Assembly (NCBI GenBank): GCA_036297385.1
Contig: JAXJLD010000167.1
Coordinates: forward strand, 1 to 13,865
Origin: Ventricola sp036297385
GTDB lineage: Bacteria; Bacillota; Clostridia; Christensenellales; Aristaeellaceae
DNA: 13,865 nucleotides
Reading direction: 5' to 3'
The notes beneath the pieces are model-generated. The model searched no databases and had not been told where the DNA came from. It saw only the letters and a program-made list of their open reading frames with translations. Shown here piece by piece: positions 5,169 through 12,725 of this stretch; position 1 is the stretch's first letter; each line of letters starts with the position of its first letter. The position numbers were made by a program, and so were the translations under genes.

Positions 5169-5579
5169 GCCGTTGCCTCCATTTCAGCAATCATACGAGA
5201 TGACACGTTCATATAATTTTGTGTGTATCAAGCGCTGGGATGGATAATGGCGCCGCTTTCCGCAATCCTCTTGGGAGCTGCCTCTCGTATAGCAGCCCCC
5301 TTCGCCATGAGCAGCGTATCCCATGCAGCCGGGGCGGCGGGCATCTGCTTTCATGGTTGGCTGTCCTTAGAAAAAAGCGTAGCAGAAACCCATGGGAAAG
5401 TCAAGAAAGCGTTATATCATTTTTGCTGTACATCGGGATGCGGCTTTATGCGATATGGTGACAGAAATACACCCTGAACCTGCGAGGGGCCGGAATTTAG
5501 CAGGCCGATGCGCTTGGCGTCAATCAATTTATGGAGGGAAGCACAAGGCGGACAAAACGGCAAAGAAGTGCATGGTGGC
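5169..5579. other. Intergenic stretch with a copy of the island promoter
   Basis: No reliable gene is seen in about 400 bases. Its main content is the promoter copy at 5376-5404. An open frame of about 56 codons on the minus strand starting at 5353 has a weak AAGGA upstream, but its composition (Cys, Gly, Arg) is not protein-like and I do not call it. Confidence 0.4.
5372..5406 (-). promoter_or_regulatory. Second copy of the XRE-gene promoter
   Basis: AAAAAGCGTAGCAGAAA (5372-5388) and AAAGTCAAGA (5397-5406) exactly repeat 2140-2156 and 2165-2174, with identical spacing between them. On the minus strand they form TTGACT-N17-TACGCT. The GCTTA half-site present in the first copy is replaced here by CCCATGGG. 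It could drive the zinc-ribbon gene, with a leader of about 200 bases. Confidence 0.6.
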
Positions 5580-5607
5580 TTGAAAAATGCACAAAACCCA
5601 GTATAAT
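5580..5607 (+). promoter_or_regulatory. Promoter of the methyltransferase-trmD gene string
   Basis: TTGAAA (5580-5585) and a perfect TATAAT (5602-5607) are 16 bases apart, about 60 bases before the first ribosome binding site. It is the only good promoter seen ahead of the six tightly spaced genes that follow. Confidence 0.6.
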
Positions 5608-5670
5608 ATATACTTAGGATGATTGTCGGAACAAATCCGTTCAACGGGGTACAGTAGGAGGAATTGCACG

Positions 5671-6939
5671 ATGGGGGCGACCTATATCCGATGCAGCGCG
5701 GAGCGCCATCAGGGACGGGAGAGCATGGGCGTGCTGAAACAGGCGGTGCTGCCCGGATGCCGGGAGGAACTGCTTTCGCGCTATGCGGGAACCATACAGA
5801 CGGTGTATCTGGACCCGCCGTTCAACACGGGAAAGCGGTTTGATGTGAAGGTGCGCATCGGTGAAAAGGGTTATAGAACAGGATCGCCCGCCCTGACGCT
5901 GACCGCTTACGATGATCGCTGGCCGGACCGGGATGCGTATATGACCATGATGCGGGAGTCTCTGCTGATTGCGCACGAACTGCTGAAGAAAGAGGGGACC
6001 ATCTTCGTGCATCTGGATAGCCGGATGCACGCGCATATGCGGCTGATGATGGACGATATCTTTGGCGAGCGCAACTTCCTCAATGAGATCATTTGGTCGT
6101 ACCAGAGCGGCGGGCGTGCGCGGACATATTTTCCGCGCAAACACGATGTGATCCTCTTCTACGCCAAGTCCCGCTCCTATTACTTTAACCTCAAGGCTGT
6201 GCCGATTGCCCGCAGCGAGTCGCGCAGCAATCACATGAAGCGCGGCGTGGATGAGGATGGGCGCAGCTATCGCTCGATCATGTCCGGCGGCAAGGAGTAT
6301 CGTTATTATGACGATGAGCCGGCCTATCCCGGCGATGTCTGGGATGATGTGAGCCACTTGCAGCAGAAAGACCCGCAGCGCACCGGCTTTGATACGCAGA
6401 AGCCCCTTCGCCTGCTGGAGCGCATCATCAGCTGTGCCTCGCAGGAGGGCGACTGGGTGTGCGATCTGTTTGCCGGCAGCGGCACGACGGCCATGGCGGC
6501 GGCCAATCTGAACCGGCGCTTTCTGTGCGTAGATCAAAACCCGCTGGCCATTGCCGTGGCGGCCAAGCGCCTGAGCCAGAAAACCTTGCAGAATCCATCG
6601 GGCGTGTGCTACGAGGTGGAAGCGCCGTGCGGCGAGGACGATTGCTTTGTGGAGGCGGAGGTCTTTCCGGCAATCACCTCGTATACGGTGCATCTCATCA
6701 GCTTTGACAGCGTGCAGGCGCGGGAGGCGGGCATTGACGGGCTTGACGCGGTGGATCACTGGTCGGCAGGCTTTGTGCAGGGCGATGTGTACCGCGCCTG
6801 TGCGGAGAGCGTGCGCACGGGCATCACGCCCTGTCTGGAGACGACGATGGAGATGCCCGTGTGCGCGGGCGAGCCGTGCATCATGATTGTGGATGTTTGG
6901 GGCAGCAGGCGGTTCTATCTGCCCAAGAGGAGATATTGA
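5671..6939 (+). CDS. Site-specific DNA methyltransferase, beta class (N6-adenine or N4-cytosine)
   Basis: The 422-residue enzyme should transfer a methyl group from S-adenosylmethionine to an amino group of a base in a specific DNA site. Motif IV DPPFNT (residues 48-53) precedes the TQKP segment (242-245) and the SAM-binding motif I DLFAGSGTT (265-273), which is the beta-class order. The middle part (about 140-240) should carry target recognition. A C-terminal extension (about 310-422) has no motif I know. The ATG at 5671 is chosen because AGGAGG (5656-5661) lies 9 bases upstream; the frame stays open back to a TTG at 5623, which lacks such a site. No restriction endonuclease is in the window, so it is an orphan here. 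Its stop is one base before the next start, tying it to the trmD string. Confidence 0.88.
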   Translation: MGATYIRCSAERHQGRESMGVLKQAVLPGCREELLSRYAGTIQTVYLDPPFNTGKRFDVKVRIGEKGYRTGSPALTLTAYDDRWPDRDAYMTMMRESLLIAHELLKKEGTIFVHLDSRMHAHMRLMMDDIFGERNFLNEIIWSYQSGGRARTYFPRKHDVILFYAKSRSYYFNLKAVPIARSESRSNHMKRGVDEDGRSYRSIMSGGKEYRYYDDEPAYPGDVWDDVSHLQQKDPQRTGFDTQKPLRLLERIISCASQEGDWVCDLFAGSGTTAMAAANLNRRFLCVDQNPLAIAVAAKRLSQKTLQNPSGVCYEVEAPCGEDDCFVEAEVFPAITSYTVHLISFDSVQAREAGIDGLDAVDHWSAGFVQGDVYRACAESVRTGITPCLETTMEMPVCAGEPCIMIVDVWGSRRFYLPKRRY

Positions 6940-6940
6940 C

Positions 6941-7540
6941 ATGGCAACCAATGGATATATGGTCTATCTGCTGCGGATTCTCGCGGCGCAGGGTGCGCTC
7001 GCTTCCATCTACACCGATCCCAACGACCCGGACGGCTTCTGTGCGGGCTTCGTGGAGGCGGTGGATGCGAACCATGTCCTCATGTGCGATCTTACGCCGT
7101 GGGGGCAGATCGAGGGCTGGCGCGTGCGCCGCAACAGCGACGTGATTCAGGTGCTGTCGGGCGAGGAGTACGAGCAGCGGCTGGCGATGCTGATGGCGTA
7201 TCACAAGGAGCGCCACCGCTCCTTTTTTGTCGATTACCCGGCAGAGGACACGGATCTGCTGCTGAGCGTGCTGCTGGAGTGCAAGGCGCGGCGCTCGATC
7301 GTCAGCGTCATCATCGGCAGCGAGATGATTACCGGGCGCGTGCTGGAGGCCAACGGCCTGCGCGCCAAGTTCCGCCTGCTCGATTTCTTTGGGCGCGAGG
7401 CGGAGGAGGAGACGGTGACGCTGCGCGAGATCGAGATTCTGGAGATCGACACGCCGGAGGAAAAGATGTACGGGATTCTGGAGCAGATGGATGCACAGCG
7501 CATGACGCTGCTCCAGCCGCAGGACAAGCAGGACGAGTAA
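6941..7540 (+). CDS. Uncharacterised protein, possible tandem Sm-like barrels
   Basis: The 199-residue protein has no motif I can name with certainty. Its pattern suggests two small beta-barrels. The first covers residues about 15-70 (ALASIYTD, GFCAGFVEAVDANHVLMCDL, then RRNSDVIQV) and the second about 118-172 (VSVIIGSEMITGRVLEANGL, then LREIEILEID), joined by a helix-rich stretch. This resembles the Sm/Hfq fold (strand, then GxV..vd..hvll, then i....I..i), which would point to RNA contact, but that is inference. There is no signal peptide or membrane segment. GAGGAG (6927-6932) lies 8 bases before the ATG. It sits directly before trmD, a place often taken by rimM, but its sequence does not match RimM. 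Confidence 0.75.
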   Translation: MATNGYMVYLLRILAAQGALASIYTDPNDPDGFCAGFVEAVDANHVLMCDLTPWGQIEGWRVRRNSDVIQVLSGEEYEQRLAMLMAYHKERHRSFFVDYPAEDTDLLLSVLLECKARRSIVSVIIGSEMITGRVLEANGLRAKFRLLDFFGREAEEETVTLREIEILEIDTPEEKMYGILEQMDAQRMTLLQPQDKQDE

Positions 7541-7543
7541 GCC

Positions 7544-8326
7544 ATGAAGATCACCATTTTGACGATATTTCCCGAAATGTTTGCGCCGCTGCACATGAGT
7601 ATGCTGGGCCGCGCTGAAAAGGCGGGGCTGCTGGACATCCGCGAGGTGGATATCCGGCAGTACGCCAAGAACAAGCACCACAATACCGACGATGCGCCCT
7701 ATGGCGGCGGCGCGGGCATGGTGATGCTCGCCCAGCCGATTGTGGACGCGATGCGCGACGTGCAGGGCGAGCATTTTCGCGGCAGGCGCATCTACCTTTC
7801 TCCGCGCGGCGAAACGCTGACGCAGAAGAAGGCGGAGGAACTGGCGCGCGAGGAGGAGCTGATCCTGCTGTGCGGCCACTATGAGGGCGTGGATCAGCGG
7901 GCGCTGGATCTGTGCATCGACGAGGAGATCTCTATCGGGGATTACATCCTCACCGGCGGCGAGCTGGGCGCGATGGTGCTGGCGGACAGCGTGGCGCGGC
8001 TGGTGCCGGGCGTGCTGGGCTGCGAGGAGAGTGCGCAGACGGAGAGCTTTTCCTCCGGCCTGCTGGAATACCCGCAGTACACCCGCCCGCGCGAGTTTGA
8101 GGGGCTGACCGTGCCGGAGCCGCTGCTCAACGGCAATCACGCGCACATTCAGGATTGGCAGCTCTCCGAATCGCTGTATATCACCCTGCGCCGCCGACCG
8201 GGCATGGCGCAGCAGTACCTGTCCGGCAGGAAGTTCACCCGCCATCAGAAGAAGGTGGTGGATGCGGTGCTGGAGCGCATCCGGCAGGAGGATGAGGCGG
8301 CGGATGGGACGGGGGCGCAGGCATGA
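7544..8326 (+). CDS. trmD: tRNA (guanine-37-N1)-methyltransferase
   Basis: TrmD methylates G37 next to the anticodon of tRNAs reading CNN codons and prevents +1 frameshifting; it is normally essential. The 260-residue length is typical. Visible signatures are the N-terminal ILTIFPEMF, PYGGGAGMV, and the trefoil-knot SAM site LSPRGE, LLCGHYEGVDQR and SIGDYILTGGELGAM, then the C-terminal domain with GLLEYPQYTRP and GNHAHI. The residue aligned with the proposed catalytic Asp169 of other TrmD proteins (xDSF) is Glu167 here (TESF). It starts 3 bases after the preceding stop and overlaps the next gene by 4 bases (ATGA). The usual neighbours rimM, rplS and rpsP are not present. Confidence 0.95.
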   Translation: MKITILTIFPEMFAPLHMSMLGRAEKAGLLDIREVDIRQYAKNKHHNTDDAPYGGGAGMVMLAQPIVDAMRDVQGEHFRGRRIYLSPRGETLTQKKAEELAREEELILLCGHYEGVDQRALDLCIDEEISIGDYILTGGELGAMVLADSVARLVPGVLGCEESAQTESFSSGLLEYPQYTRPREFEGLTVPEPLLNGNHAHIQDWQLSESLYITLRRRPGMAQQYLSGRKFTRHQKKVVDAVLERIRQEDEAADGTGAQA

Positions 8327-10263
8327 AGCTGACGCTGGGCGTGACCGCCCATGTCGATGCAGGCAAAACGACGCTGTGCGAGCAGATGCTGCTGCGCGGC
8401 GGCGCACTGCGCCGGTGCGGGCGCGTGGATCATGGCGATGCCTTCATGGACGGGCATGACCTCGAACGTGCACGCGGCATCACCATCTTCTGTGAGCAGG
8501 CGTCGCTGACGCTGACGCGGGCGGATGGAACGCGCGTTCAGGCGACGCTGATGGATACGCCCGGCCACGTCGATTTTTCCGGGGAGATGGAGCGTGCGCT
8601 CTCGGTGCTGGATATGGCGCTGCTGGTCGTCTCCTGTGCGGAGGGCGTGCAGAGCCACACCGCGACGGTGTTCGGTATGCTGCGCGAGCGGCGTATCCCC
8701 ACCCTGATCTTTTTGAACAAGACCGACCGGACCGGCGCGGACGCGGTGCGCGTGACGGCGCAGATGCAGCGTCTGCTTTCGGGTGACTGCGTGCCGATGG
8801 CACAGCCGCAGGAGGCGCTCGCTGAGGAGCTGGCTGCACGCGACGAGCTGCTCATGGAGCGGTATCTGGAAGGCGCGGCGACGCGGGCGGATTATCTCGC
8901 AGGCGCACGCCGGGCGATGAAGGCGGGGCTTTTGTACCCCGTGCTGGCGGGCAGTGCGCTCAACGATGTGGGCGTGGAGGCGCTGATGGCAGCGATTGCC
9001 GAGCTGGCGGATACGCAGTACGATGAAAACCTGCCCTTTGCCGGGCAGGTGTACCGCGTGGCGCACCGGGACGGCGCACGCTATGCCTATGTGAAGGCGC
9101 TTTCCGGCAGGCTACATACGCGCGATGCGGTGCATACGCCGGCGGGCGAGGAAAAGGTCCATGCGCTGTTTGCCGCGCAGGGCGCAAAGCTCACGCCCCT
9201 GCCCGCGCTGTGCGCCGGGGAGACGGCGGCGGTGACGGGGCTTTCCTGCAAGCCGGGCGAGACCATCGGTGCGCAGGCGATGCGGCAGGGGCAGACGCTC
9301 GTGCCGCTGATGAGCGTGGATGTGGAGCCGGAGGCGGGGCTGGATGTGATGCGCCTGCTGGCGCACCTGCGCGAGCTGGAGGAGGAAGACCCGCTCCTGT
9401 GCGTGCGTGCGCAGGAGGGGCGCATCGGCGTGGGCATCATGGGCATGGTGCAGACCGAGGTGCTGGGCAGCGTGCTGGAGAGCCGGTTTGGCGACAAGGT
9501 GCGCTTCCTGCCGCCTAAGGTGATGTATCGGGAGACGATTGCCGCCCCGGCGGTGGGCGTGGGACACTATGAGCCGCTGCGCCACTATGCCGAGGTGTGG
9601 CTTCGCCTCGTGCCGGGCGAACCGGGCAGCGGCGTGACGTTTGCGGACTGCACGCCGCCCAATGCGCTGGACATCAACTGGCGCAGGCTGATCGCCGCGC
9701 ACGTCGCGGAGCGGCAGCATCCGGGCGTGCTGACGGGCAGCCCGCTGACGGATGTGCGCGTGGAGCTGCTGACGGGGCGTGCACATCTCAAGCACACCGA
9801 GGGCGGAGACTTCCGGGAGGCGACGTATCGCGCCATCCGCAATGCGCTGATGCAGGCGCAGTGCGTGCTGCTGGAGCCGGTGGTGCGCTTTGAGCTGGCG
9901 TTTGCGCAGGAGATCCTCAGCCGCGTGACGGGCGAACTGCTGCGCTTGGGTGCGCAGATGGAAGCGCCGGTCTACGATGGAGACGAGGTGCGCCTGAGCG
10001 GCGAATGTACGGCGGCGCTGTTTTGGGATTATCCGCAGCAGTTTGCCGCGACGACGCGCGGACATGGGCGCATCGCCTCCCGGTTTGCGCACTATGCGCC
10101 ATGCAGGGCGCAGGAGGCGGCGGTGGCGGCGAGCGGATACAGCGCGTCGGCGGATGTGGAGAATCCGGCAGGCAGCGTCTTTTGCAGCCACGGCGCGGGA
10201 TTCTATGTGCCGTGGGACGAGGTGCGCCGCTATGCGCATGGCGAGGTGGAGGAATCATGCTGA
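8323..10263 (+). CDS. TetM/EF-G-like translational GTPase (ribosomal protection protein homologue)
   Basis: The 646-residue protein has the full G-domain set: G1 AHVDAGKTT (residues 9-17), G2 in RGITI, G3 DTPGH and G4 NKTDR, followed by EF-G-type domains II-V, in the layout of TetM/TetO. Such proteins bind the ribosomal A-site region and either eject tetracycline or act as EF-G paralogues. In TetM the tip of domain IV has the Y-S-P-V-S loop that displaces the drug. The aligned segment here, before DFR, is AHLKHTEGGDFREATYRAIR (from residue 487), with no trace of that motif. I therefore expect a housekeeping or stress role in translation rather than tetracycline resistance. It overlaps trmD by 4 bases and the next gene by 7 bases. 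Confidence 0.85.
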   Translation: MKLTLGVTAHVDAGKTTLCEQMLLRGGALRRCGRVDHGDAFMDGHDLERARGITIFCEQASLTLTRADGTRVQATLMDTPGHVDFSGEMERALSVLDMALLVVSCAEGVQSHTATVFGMLRERRIPTLIFLNKTDRTGADAVRVTAQMQRLLSGDCVPMAQPQEALAEELAARDELLMERYLEGAATRADYLAGARRAMKAGLLYPVLAGSALNDVGVEALMAAIAELADTQYDENLPFAGQVYRVAHRDGARYAYVKALSGRLHTRDAVHTPAGEEKVHALFAAQGAKLTPLPALCAGETAAVTGLSCKPGETIGAQAMRQGQTLVPLMSVDVEPEAGLDVMRLLAHLRELEEEDPLLCVRAQEGRIGVGIMGMVQTEVLGSVLESRFGDKVRFLPPKVMYRETIAAPAVGVGHYEPLRHYAEVWLRLVPGEPGSGVTFADCTPPNALDINWRRLIAAHVAERQHPGVLTGSPLTDVRVELLTGRAHLKHTEGGDFREATYRAIRNALMQAQCVLLEPVVRFELAFAQEILSRVTGELLRLGAQMEAPVYDGDEVRLSGECTAALFWDYPQQFAATTRGHGRIASRFAHYAPCRAQEAAVAASGYSASADVENPAGSVFCSHGAGFYVPWDEVRRYAHGEVEESC

Positions 10264-11606
10264 CCTGTACGCTGAACAGCGAGAGCAGCCTGACGCTGAC
10301 CGAGCAGCTCTATCGCGCACTGCGTGCGGAGATTGACGCGGGGCGCATGGCTTCCGGGGAAAAGCTGCCCTCCAAGCGGCGGCTGGCGGCGCATTTGCAG
10401 GTCAGCACGGTGACGGTGGAGGCGGCCTACGCCCGTCTGGCCAGCGAGGGCTACTGTGAGAGCCGTCCCAGAAGCGGGATGTATGTGGCGCAGCAGCTTT
10501 CGCGCACAGGCGTGGCGGCGCAGGCGCAGCCCGTGCCTGTCCGATGGGATTTTTCCACCGGCGCGGCTGATGCGGCGCATTTCCCCTATGCGACGTGGGC
10601 GCGGCTGATGCGCGAGGTACTCAGCGAGCAGAACACGGCGCTGCTCCTCGCCGGCGATCCACAGGGCGCGTATGCGCTCCGGCAGGAGATCGCGGGCATG
10701 ATGCGCAGCCTGCGCGGCATCGAGGTCACGCCGGAGCAGATTGTGCTGGGCGCGGGCACGGAGGTGCTGGTCACGGCGCTGACCGCCGTGCTGGGCCGGG
10801 AAAAGCTCTTTGCCGTGGAGGACCCCGGCTATTCGCGCGTGCGCCGGATTCTGGTGGCCAGCGGCGCACGCATTGCGCCGATTCCGCTGGCGGGCGGCGC
10901 CATCGACGTGCGGGCGCTCTATGTCAGCGGTGCGGGCGCGGCGTATGTCACGCCGTCGCATCAGTTCCCGCTGGGCGGGGAGATGAGCGCGAGCCAGCGG
11001 GCCGCGCTGCTGCGCTGGGCGCAGGAGACCGGCGGCTATATTCTGGAGGACGATTACGACAGCGAGTTCCGCTTTTCGGGCGTGAGCGAGCCGGCACTCA
11101 AGGCGCTGGATACGAGTGGGCAGGTGATCTACATGAACACATTTGCCCGCACGCTCGCGCCGGGGCTGCGCCTGAGCTTCATGGCGCTGCCGGAAGCGCT
11201 GGTGGGGCGGTACCGTGCGCTCCATGCGGCGTGCAGCGTGCCGGGCTTTGAGCAGGAGACGCTGCGCAAGTTCATCGCGGGCGGCTATCTGGAGCGGCAC
11301 ATCAGCCGTATGCGCGTGGTGTACCGCGGGCGCTTGCAGGCGCTGGAGCGCGGCGCGGCTGCGCTGGGCGAGGTGGAGCCCTGCGGCGCGGGGCTGTATG
11401 CGCTGCTGCGCGTCGGCGGCAAAACGCCCACGCACGAGCTGATTCCGCGTGCGGCGCAGGCCGGCGTGAAGCTGACGCGGCTGGCGGATTACGGCGTGAT
11501 GGAGACGGACGGCGCGCTGGAGCGCGTGGTGCTGCTCGGCTTTGCGGGCATGGATGAACCGGCGCTGGAGGCGGGGCTGGAAGCGCTTCGCCGCGCGTGG
11601 ATGTAA
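10257..11606 (+). CDS. MocR/PdxR-type regulator with lost PLP lysine
   Basis: The 449-residue protein has a GntR winged helix (residues about 10-75, EKLPSKRRLAAHLQVSTVTV) joined to a fold-type I aminotransferase domain (about 95-449). The fold keeps VTPSHQFPLGGEMS and LEDDYDSEFRF, with Asp265 and Tyr267 in the places that hold the cofactor ring. The lysine that binds pyridoxal phosphate in the motif TFSKTLAP is Arg298 here (TFARTLAP, codon CGC at 11148-11150). The domain therefore cannot form the usual Schiff base and may bind the cofactor non-covalently, bind another ligand, or be only structural. The start overlaps the GTPase gene; GGAGG (10248-10252) is close to the ATG at 4 bases. Its target is unknown; no vitamin B6 gene is nearby. 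Confidence 0.9.
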   Translation: MLTCTLNSESSLTLTEQLYRALRAEIDAGRMASGEKLPSKRRLAAHLQVSTVTVEAAYARLASEGYCESRPRSGMYVAQQLSRTGVAAQAQPVPVRWDFSTGAADAAHFPYATWARLMREVLSEQNTALLLAGDPQGAYALRQEIAGMMRSLRGIEVTPEQIVLGAGTEVLVTALTAVLGREKLFAVEDPGYSRVRRILVASGARIAPIPLAGGAIDVRALYVSGAGAAYVTPSHQFPLGGEMSASQRAALLRWAQETGGYILEDDYDSEFRFSGVSEPALKALDTSGQVIYMNTFARTLAPGLRLSFMALPEALVGRYRALHAACSVPGFEQETLRKFIAGGYLERHISRMRVVYRGRLQALERGAAALGEVEPCGAGLYALLRVGGKTPTHELIPRAAQAGVKLTRLADYGVMETDGALERVVLLGFAGMDEPALEAGLEALRRAWM

Positions 11607-11616
11607 AGGAGAGACG

Positions 11617-12012
11617 ATGATGAAGCGGATGATGCTTGCGGCGCTGTTGTGTGCGCTGCTGGTGACGATGACGGGCTGTCAGGCGGCGGAGCAGGCGCTG
11701 GGCAAGCTGGGCGACGATATCGAGGCCAAGCGGCTCGATACGCCGGAGACGACCGATCCCAATATCGACTGGAGCTATGTGCCGGTCGTGCGGGAGATGG
11801 CGACCAAGCTGTTTACCGAGGGCTTCCCCAGCGCCAAGGTGACGGAAAGCTCCGTGGCGACCAAGAACGGGGACAGCCGCCGCGTGATTGTGACCCTGAC
11901 CTATGAGATGGATGGCAAAACCGGCACCTATGGTTTCGATTACAGCCGGAACGAGCAGGGCGAGTATGTGCTGGATCGCTACGGCGACGGCGTGAATTCG
12001 GACGACCTGTAA
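11617..12012 (+). CDS. Small secreted lipoprotein, function unknown
   Basis: The 131-residue protein begins with a charged n-region, a hydrophobic stretch (MLAALLCALLVTM) and the lipobox MTGC with Cys21. It should be processed by signal peptidase II and anchored on the outer face of the membrane by a lipid. The mature part is acidic (DDIEAKRLDTPETTDPNIDW, then a beta-rich YEMDGKTGTYGFDYSRNEQGEY) and resembles nothing I know. Two ATGs in series (11617 and 11620) are possible starts; AAAGGAG (11605-11611) lies 5 and 8 bases before them, so the second may be the real one. It begins 10 bases after the MocR-type gene and closes the gene string. No strong terminator follows. Confidence 0.8.
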   Translation: MMKRMMLAALLCALLVTMTGCQAAEQALGKLGDDIEAKRLDTPETTDPNIDWSYVPVVREMATKLFTEGFPSAKVTESSVATKNGDSRRVIVTLTYEMDGKTGTYGFDYSRNEQGEYVLDRYGDGVNSDDL

Positions 12013-12041
12013 GGGTGGACATTTCCCCCTTTCTCTCCTCG

Positions 12042-12076
12042 ATTGTCAACCTTTATGAATGGAATGAGTTGACAAT
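12042..12076. promoter_or_regulatory. BirA operator
   Basis: ATTGTCAAC (12042-12050) and GTTGACAAT (12068-12076) form a perfect 9-bp inverted repeat with a 17-base spacer. It matches the known BirA operator form TTGT-A-AAC ... GTT-ACAA with its usual half-site spacing. The right arm contains the -35 box, so bound BirA would block RNA polymerase. BirA with a DNA-binding domain is encoded in the same operon. Confidence 0.82.
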
Positions 12077-12098
12077 ATCCCTCCGCGTGTGCTATACT
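12069..12098 (+). promoter_or_regulatory. bioY-birA promoter
   Basis: TTGACA (12069-12074) and TATACT (12093-12098) are 18 bases apart, with an extended -10 TG at 12090-12091. The -35 box is inside the BirA operator. Transcription would start about 35 bases before the bioY start codon. Confidence 0.8.
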
Positions 12099-12138
12099 GC
12101 CGCTGCAAAACAAGCGGAAATCGGAGGAGGAATTGAGG

Positions 12139-12693
12139 ATGAGACAGGGGCAAAACAGGCTGGGCATTGCGGATATGGCGTATATCGCGCTGTTTGCGGC
12201 GGTGATTGCGGTATGCTCGTGGATAGCCATTCCGGCGGCGGTACCCTTTACGCTGCAAACGCTGGGCGTTTTTCTGGCGGTCGGCGTGCTGGGCGGACGG
12301 CGCGGCACGCTGGCGGTGGTGGTGTATCTGCTGCTGGGCGCCATCGGCCTGCCGGTATTCTCCGGGTTTGAGGGAGGCTTGGGCAAGCTGCTGGGCGCGA
12401 CGGGCGGCTATATCATCGGGTTTGTATGCTCTGCGCTGGTGATGTGGGCGATGGAGCGCCTGCCGCTGCGCGAGGGCTGGCGCCTGACGCTGTCGATGGT
12501 GCTGGGGCTGATGGTGTGCTATGCGTTTGGCACGGCCTGGTTCATGCAGGTGTATGCGCATCAGTCGGGTGAGATCGGGCTGATGTCGGCGCTGACGATG
12601 TGCGTGTTTCCGTTCGTCGTGCCGGATCTCATCAAGATCGGTCTGGCGCAGATCATCGCCAAGCGCCTCAAGGCGGCGGTGCGGCTGCGCTGA
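12139..12693 (+). CDS. bioY: Biotin transporter BioY (ECF S component)
   Basis: BioY is the substrate-binding membrane protein of biotin ECF transporters, working with the shared EcfA/EcfT energising module or alone. The 184-residue length and about six hydrophobic segments are typical. Family signatures are VPFTLQTLGVFL (residues 35-46), YLLLGAIGLPVFSGFEGGLG with GATGGYIIGF (63-95), GTAWF (121-125) and PFVVPDLIK (158-166). GGAGGAGG (12123-12130) lies 8 bases before the ATG, preferred over an in-frame TTG at 12133. With birA next to it and the operator upstream, uptake is evidently repressed when biotin is plentiful. No biotin synthesis genes are in the window. Confidence 0.94.
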   Translation: MRQGQNRLGIADMAYIALFAAVIAVCSWIAIPAAVPFTLQTLGVFLAVGVLGGRRGTLAVVVYLLLGAIGLPVFSGFEGGLGKLLGATGGYIIGFVCSALVMWAMERLPLREGWRLTLSMVLGLMVCYAFGTAWFMQVYAHQSGEIGLMSALTMCVFPFVVPDLIKIGLAQIIAKRLKAAVRLR

Positions 12694-12725
12694 GCCCGCG
12701 TGTATCGCGGGAAGGGGAAAGTGAC

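Noticed and set aside
5623..5670. TTG start extending the methyltransferase by 16 residues
   Set aside because: The ATG at 5671 has AGGAGG at 9 bases, whereas the extension spans the ribosome binding site and begins almost at the predicted transcription start.
11115..11121. GAGTGGG inside the MocR-type gene as a third att core
   Set aside because: Only 7 bases match, it lies within a conserved coding region, and there is no terminator or element debris beside it.
5641..11435. Very long minus-strand open frames (5641-6951, 6881-8407, 8245-9066, 9112-10239, 10230-11435)
   Set aside because: All are antisense shadows of well-identified plus-strand genes, with His/Arg/Ala/Gln-rich products and no motifs.
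12010..12035. Hairpin AAGGG...CCCTT after the lipoprotein gene as a terminator
   Set aside because: The stem is only about 5 bp and no T-tract follows.
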